From contig CAMBRC010000006.1 of assembly GCA_945869965.1 (NCBI GenBank), positions 1-64,000 on the forward strand: a stretch of 64,000 nucleotides of DNA, written 5' to 3'. Both the position numbers and the translations under genes were made by a program. Numbering within the stretch: position 1 is the first letter of the stretch; every line of letters starts with the position of its first letter. This document shows positions 59,467 to 64,000 of the stretch, one piece after another. Source of the stretch: Asaia bogorensis. GTDB taxonomy: Bacteria; Pseudomonadota; Alphaproteobacteria; Acetobacterales; Acetobacteraceae. Under the pieces are notes generated by a model. It was not told the DNA's origin and searched no databases. It saw only the letters and a list, made by a program, of their open reading frames with translations.

Positions 59467-60495
59467 TCATGGAATTATCCGCGCAAAGGCCGAATCGGAT
59501 GGCGCGTGAATATCACGTATGGTGCCGCGGACCGTTGTCAACTCTCCGAGCAGTTCAAAACTGATCCGACGTCTGGCGAAATCGCTGGCGTGCAACTGGT
59601 GTGCGACGCGCTCCTGGGCACCGTCGAAGGACGCGGCCCCAGCATCAATGCGTTCGAGATCCGCGGTTTGGCCCCAAGAGCCGCCTGGCGCGCCCCCTGG
59701 GACGGTGGAGGTCGCAAGGAAGCGCCGGTTGTCGAGCGCATCGGCGAATGACGGCCGGTAGTGGCCGACATCCTGGATGATACGGCCGGGGAAGCGCAGC
59801 AGGAATAGCCATGTCGGCTGGATTGCTCTCGTGCTTGGGTCGAGTTCGGGCAGATGCACGAGGCCGAGGAGATCTCGAAGATATGCCGCATGGTTGGCGG
59901 GTGCGGCCGCGGCCCGAAAGCGCTGGAGTGCGCCGTGCGTCAAGAACCATACTATGCCACGTGAGATTGCTTTGCCGTCAGCCAGACGAAACCGCCGATG
60001 AGGTTCGGGCAGGGCGCCGATGGCGGTGATCCAAGGCTCAACATCCGACCGCATACCAAGTGCCGAAGGGTACCCGATCGGCAACAACTTCCGAAAGCGG
60101 AATCTATCCCGATCAGAAATCAAACCGTGCAAGGTGCGGTGGTCGATCACACGCGCGATTTCGACAGCATCGAGGTCAGGCGAGGCAGGTGCAAAGGCTG
60201 GGAACATCCCGACATCGGGCGTCACGCGCGTACCAAACGGCACCGGTCGGAGCTGGAAACGAGTGCGCCGGACCCGGAGGTTGATCTCGCTCATTAGGTC
60301 ATCGCCCGACAACGATGCAAGGCCAGCGTATGCGGACTTTCCGTGGAGTCCGGCGGCAATGCGCAAACGCCGGACATCTCGCGGCAAGAACAGCTTGTCG
60401 CGCACTCCGGCAGCCAGATTCTTCAGTGCGATGCTCAGCAACGGCTCCGAATCGATGAATACCCGAACGACTTGTGAAACTGTCTTAAGCGACAT
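59467..60495 (-). CDS. unrecognised 342-aa protein, first gene of the accessory module
   Basis: No family recognised. Visible segments are SLKTVSQVVRVFIDSEPLLSIALKNLAAGVRDKLFLPRDVRRL, LMSEINLRVRRTRFQLRPVPFG, DLDAVEIARVIDHRTLHGLISDRDRFRFRKLLPIGYPSA and PTWLFLLRFPGRIIQDVG. It is soluble, basic, without signal or membrane segments. AGGGAA lies seven bases before the ATG at 60495; the frame is open to 60585. It shares strand and base composition with the two following genes and probably heads one transcript. Confidence 0.65.
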   Translation of the reverse strand: MSLKTVSQVVRVFIDSEPLLSIALKNLAAGVRDKLFLPRDVRRLRIAAGLHGKSAYAGLASLSGDDLMSEINLRVRRTRFQLRPVPFGTRVTPDVGMFPAFAPASPDLDAVEIARVIDHRTLHGLISDRDRFRFRKLLPIGYPSALGMRSDVEPWITAIGALPEPHRRFRLADGKAISRGIVWFLTHGALQRFRAAAAPANHAAYLRDLLGLVHLPELDPSTRAIQPTWLFLLRFPGRIIQDVGHYRPSFADALDNRRFLATSTVPGGAPGGSWGQTADLERIDAGAASFDGAQERVAHQLHASDFARRRISFELLGELTTVRGTIRDIHAPSDSAFARIIP

Positions 60496-60714
60496 CGCAT
60501 TTCCCTGACGAGCCGGACGATGTGCCATCGATCCATTATGTGTCAAGTCTGCGACAATTCCGTTACTGATACGTGTTTTCGGCATCCGATCTATTCATTG
60601 GTCACCGCGAGCTCTTGGCCGGATCAAAGTGCAGACGCTGCGCACTCAGCTAGCGAACAGACGTGGGTACTTCGCCTCCTGGCTTCACCCCCTACAGGTC
60701 CTATGGATGCGGGT

Positions 60715-60755
60715 CCGGGGGTGCTACCCCCGGCGGATGCAGGGCGGCGCCCTGC
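60715..60755. repeat. GC-rich double-hairpin repeat, second copy
   Basis: The 346 bases between the accessory module and the amidohydrolase pair contain this element and otherwise nothing I can name. CCGGGGGT GCT ACCCCCGG (60715-60733) and GCAGGGC GGC GCCCTGC (60739-60755) have 3-base loops and the same order and spacing as 12115-12135 and 12144-12158 in the SUF operon. The flanking GGGTCC is also shared. Confidence 0.6.
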
Positions 60756-60841
60756 CCTTCCTTGCTGTTGTTGCGTGGGGGATGGTTGGTAGTAGGATGC
60801 AGGGGTGAGCGCGCGTGGATGCGCCGCGGGAGAGACGCGAT

Positions 60842-61912
60842 ATGGCTGGATTGCCGGTGGGTTCGATCGATAGTGATATTCATCCTTCGGTGCCGAGTTT
60901 GCAGGCGTTGATGCCGTATTTGGAGGATCATTGGCGCGAGCAGGTGATTATTCGCGGGATCGATGAGTTGAACTCGATTTCGTATCCGTTGAATTCGCCG
61001 TTGACGTGCCGGGCGGATTGGAAGGCGGTTTCGGGCCGGCCGGCGGCGAGTGTTGAGGTGGTTCGGGCGCAGGCGATTGAGCCGTTCGGGACTTCGGTGG
61101 CGATTGCGAATTGTTTGTATGGGGTGCAGTTGCTGTTCAGCGAGGATATGGCGGCGGCGTTTGCGCGGGCGGTGAATGACTGGATGGTGAAGGAGTGGCT
61201 GGATCGTGAGCCGCGGTTGCGGGCTTCGATTGTGGTGCCGGTGCAGAATGTTGAGATGGCGGTGGACGAGATTAATCGGTGTGCGGCGGATAAGCGGTTT
61301 GTTTCGATTTTATTGCTGGTGATGGGGGATACGCCGCTGGGGCGGCGGCATCATTGGCCGATTTATGCGGCCGCCGAGAAGCATGGGCTGGCGGTGAGTA
61401 TTCATGCGGGGAGTGCGTATCATAATCCGCCGACGCCGGTTGGGTGGCCGAGTTACTACACCGAGGATTATGTGGGGCAGGCGCAGGCGTTTCAGACGCA
61501 GTTGACCTCGATGATCTGCGAGGGGGTGTTTACGAAGTTCCCGCATCTTAAGGTGGTGTTGTTGGAGAGCGGGTTTACCTGGTTGCCGGCGCATCTTTGG
61601 CGGTTGACGAAGTATTGGCGCGGGTTGCGGATGGAGATTCCTTGGGTGGATCGGGCGCCGGGGGATATTGTGCGGAGCAATGTTCGGCTGTCGTTGCAGC
61701 CGGTGGATGGGCCGCCGGATACGGAGTCGCTGATGAAGCTGTTCGATCACATGCAGAGCGATGAGTTGCTGTTGTTTTCGACGGATTATCCGCATTATCA
61801 GTTCGATGGGACGGCGGCGTTGCCGGATGGGCTTTCGGATGCCCTGGTACGTAAGATCGCGATCGACAATCCGCGGGCGACGTATGCCCGCCTGATGGAG
61901 ACGGTGATATGA
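60842..61912 (+). CDS. amidohydrolase family protein (amidohydrolase_2), copy 1
   Basis: A 356-residue metal-dependent hydrolase or decarboxylase. The first metal site reads IDSDIHPSVPS, then VSIHAGSAYHNPP, CEGVFTKFPHLKVVLLESGFTWLPAHLWRLTKYW and the last Asp in LLFSTDYPHYQFDGT. These match the amidohydrolase_2 group acting on aromatic or heterocyclic acids. GGGAGAG lies upstream of the ATG at 60842; an earlier ATG at 60815 is less likely. It overlaps the next gene by four bases. Confidence 0.88.
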   Translation: MAGLPVGSIDSDIHPSVPSLQALMPYLEDHWREQVIIRGIDELNSISYPLNSPLTCRADWKAVSGRPAASVEVVRAQAIEPFGTSVAIANCLYGVQLLFSEDMAAAFARAVNDWMVKEWLDREPRLRASIVVPVQNVEMAVDEINRCAADKRFVSILLLVMGDTPLGRRHHWPIYAAAEKHGLAVSIHAGSAYHNPPTPVGWPSYYTEDYVGQAQAFQTQLTSMICEGVFTKFPHLKVVLLESGFTWLPAHLWRLTKYWRGLRMEIPWVDRAPGDIVRSNVRLSLQPVDGPPDTESLMKLFDHMQSDELLLFSTDYPHYQFDGTAALPDGLSDALVRKIAIDNPRATYARLMETVI

Positions 61913-63021
61913 ACGAGGTTCGTTCCCAGGCCGTGGCCGAGGCGCCGGCGGCGAGCAGGCTGTTGATTGCGGATGGGGATATTCATCCGGCGAAGGCGGG
62001 GCCGAAGGATTTTCATCCGTGGCTGGAGAAGCGCTGGCGGGACCATATCGATGCGTATGGGGCGCCGGCGCGGCAGGGGTGGCAGGCAGGGCCGGCGTAT
62101 CCGAAGAGCCAGCCGAATGCGTCGCGGCGGGATGCGAATCCGCCGGAGGGGGGGCGGCCGGGGAGTTCGCTGGCGTTCATGCAGAGCCAGCATTTGGACA
62201 CGAATGGGGTGGGGTTGGGGATTTTGAACCCGCTGGGGTCTGGGCAGGGGGTGCAGAACCCCGCCCTTTCGGCGGCGTTGTGCCATGCGACGAATGAGTG
62301 GCAGTTGGCGGAATGGACGAGCAAGGACAGCCGGTTGAAGGCTTCGGTTGTGGTTCCGTATGAGGATGCGGTGGCTTCGGCGGCGGAAATTCGGCGGTAT
62401 GCGGATAATCCGGCGTTTGTGCAGGTTCTGATGCTGAGCCGGACGGCGGAACCGTTGGGGAGCCGGAAATATTGGCCGATCTATGAGGCGGCGGCCGAGG
62501 TTGGGATGCCGGTGGGGGTGCATGCGTTTGGGTATGGCGGCAATCCGGTCACGCCGGGGGGGTGGCCGAGCTATTATATCGAGGAGATGACGGGGCATTC
62601 GCAGTGCCAGCAGGCGGGGTTGACGAGCCTGATTGTGGAGGGGGTGTTTGAGAAGTGGCCCTCGCTGAAGATGGTGATGATCGAGGCGGGGTTTGCCTGG
62701 GCGCCGTCATTGGCCTGGCGGTTGGACAAGCATTGGAAGACGCTGCGCAGTGAGACGCCGGAGCTTTCGATGGCGCCGAGCGAGTATATGCGGCGGCAGG
62801 TTTGGTGGACGACGCAGCCGATGGAGGAGCCGGAGCCGCGGGCGCATCTGGAGGACTGCATCGGGTGGATGGGGTGGGATCGGCTGATCTTTGCGACGGA
62901 CTATCCGCATTGGGATTTTGATGATCCGGCGCAGGCGCTGCCGATCCGGATGAGCGAGGAACAGCGGCGGGCGTTCTTTATGGAGAATGCGCGCAAGGTT
63001 TATCGCGGGTGCGGGGCTTGA
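61909..63021 (+). CDS. amidohydrolase family protein (amidohydrolase_2), copy 2
   Basis: A 370-residue paralog of the preceding gene: IADGDIHPAKAGPKDFHPWLEKRW, VGVHAFGYGGNPVTPGGWPSYYIEE, VEGVFEKWPSLKMVMIEAGFAWAPSLAWRLDKHW and IFATDYPHWDFDDPAQAL. Both copies keep the xDxH start and the final STDYPH/ATDYPH Asp. They may form a heteromer. The ATG overlaps the stop of copy 1. Confidence 0.88.
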   Translation: MNEVRSQAVAEAPAASRLLIADGDIHPAKAGPKDFHPWLEKRWRDHIDAYGAPARQGWQAGPAYPKSQPNASRRDANPPEGGRPGSSLAFMQSQHLDTNGVGLGILNPLGSGQGVQNPALSAALCHATNEWQLAEWTSKDSRLKASVVVPYEDAVASAAEIRRYADNPAFVQVLMLSRTAEPLGSRKYWPIYEAAAEVGMPVGVHAFGYGGNPVTPGGWPSYYIEEMTGHSQCQQAGLTSLIVEGVFEKWPSLKMVMIEAGFAWAPSLAWRLDKHWKTLRSETPELSMAPSEYMRRQVWWTTQPMEEPEPRAHLEDCIGWMGWDRLIFATDYPHWDFDDPAQALPIRMSEEQRRAFFMENARKVYRGCGA

Positions 63022-63031
63022 GGGTTTAGCG

Positions 63032-63445
63032 ATGAGCCGACACGTTGTTGCGACCTCGCATGAGATTCCCGAGGGTGGACGCAAGCTGGTGATGGTGCGG
63101 GGGCGGCCGATTGCGATTTTCAACCTGAAGGGCGCGTTCTTCGGGCTGCTCAACCGGTGTCCGCACCAGGGTGGGCCGATGTGCGAGGGGTTGATCACTG
63201 GGCTGCGTGAGGCGCCGATGCCTGGGGAGTATGTGTATTCGCGGGCGGGGGAGATTTTGCGCTGCCCGTGGCATGGCTGGGAGTTCGATATCAAGACCGG
63301 GCAGAGCTATTGCGATCCCGAGCGGATTAGGACGCGGAGCTACCCGGTGGAGGTGACGGCAGGGACGAAGCTGGTGGAAGGTCCGTATGTGGCGGAGACG
63401 ATCCCGGTTTCGGTGGAAGAAGAATATCTCGTCGTTGAGATGTAG
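63032..63445 (+). CDS. Rieske [2Fe-2S] ferredoxin-like protein
   Basis: A 137-residue Rieske protein. Cluster ligands are in NRCPHQGGPMCEG (Cys-x-His) and RCPWHGWEFDIKTG (Cys-x2-His). A 20-residue insertion with REAPMPGEYVYSRAG lies between the two motifs. It starts ten bases after the second amidohydrolase, so it probably shares the transcript and may pass electrons to an oxygenase encoded elsewhere. Confidence 0.88.
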   Translation: MSRHVVATSHEIPEGGRKLVMVRGRPIAIFNLKGAFFGLLNRCPHQGGPMCEGLITGLREAPMPGEYVYSRAGEILRCPWHGWEFDIKTGQSYCDPERIRTRSYPVEVTAGTKLVEGPYVAETIPVSVEEEYLVVEM

Positions 63446-63450
63446 AGCGA

Positions 63451-63490
63451 ACGGATAAAAGTTTTTGCTTCTTTTTTCAAAAAGAAGCGC
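63451..63490. repeat. single arm of the AT-rich REPIN-like repeat
   Basis: ACGGATAAAAGTTTTTGC then TTCTTTTTTCAAAAAGAAGC. This singlet lies between the Rieske stop and the convergent exporter and supplies the final codons (ASF) and TGA stop of the latter. Confidence 0.7.
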
Positions 63491-63998
63491 TTGCTTTCGG
63501 CCGTAGCCGATCCGCAAGGACCAGCCCGATGGACCCCAGGAGCATCAGGGCGGCCATGCCGCGGGGGGAGCTGTCGGTGAAGGCGCCGACGAGGAGGCCG
63601 CCGATGGCGCCGAGGAGGAACTGCGCGGTTCCCATGACAGCCGAGGCGCTGCCGGCCTGGTGGCCTTGGTGGGTGAGGGCGCCGACGACGGTGTTGGGGT
63701 TGAGCAGGCCCATGCAGGCGACGGCGAGCAATAACGGCATGACGACCGCGATGAAGCTGGGGTCGCCGGTAAAGGCGATGATGGCCAGGGTGGCGGTGGC
63801 GGCGAGGTGGAGGCGGGAGACGACGCGCAGGACGCGGGAGGGGCCGACGCGGCGGACGAGGCGGGCGTTGACCTGGGAGGCGGCGATCAGGGCGATGGAG
63901 TTGGCGCCGAAGAGCAGGGCGAATTGGGCGGGGGTGAGGCCGAAGCCGAGGATGAAGACGGGCGAGGAGCCGGCGAGGTAGGCGAAGAAGGCGCAGCA
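63477..63998 (-). CDS. Bcr/CflA-type MFS drug exporter, C-terminal part (5' end outside window)
   Basis: The - strand is open from the right edge to the stop at 63477 and encodes about 173 residues. It reads FAYLAGSSPVFILGFGLTP, then FALLFGANSIALIAASQVNARLVRRVGPSRVL and LLLAVACMGLLNPNTVVGAL. This is the last half of a 12-TM multidrug transporter of the Bcr/CflA subfamily; SPxVFIxxFG and NPNTV-like motifs are characteristic. The stop codon comes from the repeat arm. Confidence 0.83.
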   Translation of the reverse strand, partial: CCAFFAYLAGSSPVFILGFGLTPAQFALLFGANSIALIAASQVNARLVRRVGPSRVLRVVSRLHLAATATLAIIAFTGDPSFIAVVMPLLLAVACMGLLNPNTVVGALTHQGHQAGSASAVMGTAQFLLGAIGGLLVGAFTDSSPRGMAALMLLGSIGLVLADRLRPKASASF

Positions 63999-64000
63999 GG

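Noticed and set aside
60585-60841. tRNA or CRISPR in the gap before the amidohydrolases
   Set aside because: No cloverleaf or regularly spaced repeats found; only the double-hairpin repeat is visible. The same holds for the rest of the window.

Overview
The window comes from a GC-rich bacterium, most likely an alphaproteobacterium of the Rhodospirillales/Acetobacteraceae type. I infer this from codon and base composition, the SUF operon layout, the Imp-type type VI secretion genes, an NdvA-like glucan exporter and the dispersed AT-rich repeats. No 16S rRNA or other decisive marker is present. I see no rRNA, tRNA, CRISPR array or insertion sequence. The left edge cuts a SPINDLY-type O-GlcNAc transferase and the right edge cuts a Bcr/CflA-type drug exporter.

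Layout. 1-6646: glycosyltransferase end, RhlE-type DEAD-box helicase, glutaryl-CoA dehydrogenase, an unrecognised protein (copy A of a paralogous pair) and an RlmD/TrmA-type RNA methyltransferase. 6651-14156 (- strand): an SUF iron-sulfur operon reading Rrf2 regulator, sufB, sufC, sufD, sufS, sufU, sufT, sufA, then cysE, which supplies the cysteine pathway; a hairpin-rich element separates sufB from sufC. 14290-17377: flavin reductase, PAP2 phosphatase, metallo-hydrolase and tyrosine phosphatase. 17397-27942: an Imp-type T6SS locus (tssC-like/impD, tagJ, tssE, tssF, tssG and a coupled methyltransferase on -, clpV and hcp on +). A deletion scar at about 24945 has removed the 5' ends of both divergent units. 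28018-41857: pbpC plus alpha-2-macroglobulin, chaC, mscL, two PuuE-like deacetylases, a small lipoprotein, a CBS protein, an ABC exporter and pdxY. 41990-53407: OYE-type oxidoreductase, MFS, paired YeeE/YedE sulfur permeases, an oxidoreductase/VOC/enoyl-CoA hydratase operon, a persulfide dioxygenase-rhodanese, DUF305, class II aldolase, a lactonase-like hydrolase, MFS and DinB. 53404-55777: serine hydrolase and copy B of the unrecognised paralog pair.

55931-60495 is the least explained part: three large - strand genes (342, 300 and 803 aa) plus a small overlapping ORF, with visibly lower GC. The last gene has PIN-nuclease-like motifs, and a family repeat lies at the upstream edge. It looks like acquired accessory DNA and is the best candidate for an undescribed system. 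60842-63445 holds two amidohydrolases and a Rieske ferredoxin.

Two repeat families recur: AT-rich REPIN-like inverted doublets at gene ends (one supplies the start codon of pbpC), and GC-rich multi-hairpin elements with 3-nt loops. A third repeat of 46 bp occurs once between genes and once inside copy B of the paralog pair, with a diverged version inside copy A. Both paralogs also share a promoter that predicts leaderless transcripts.
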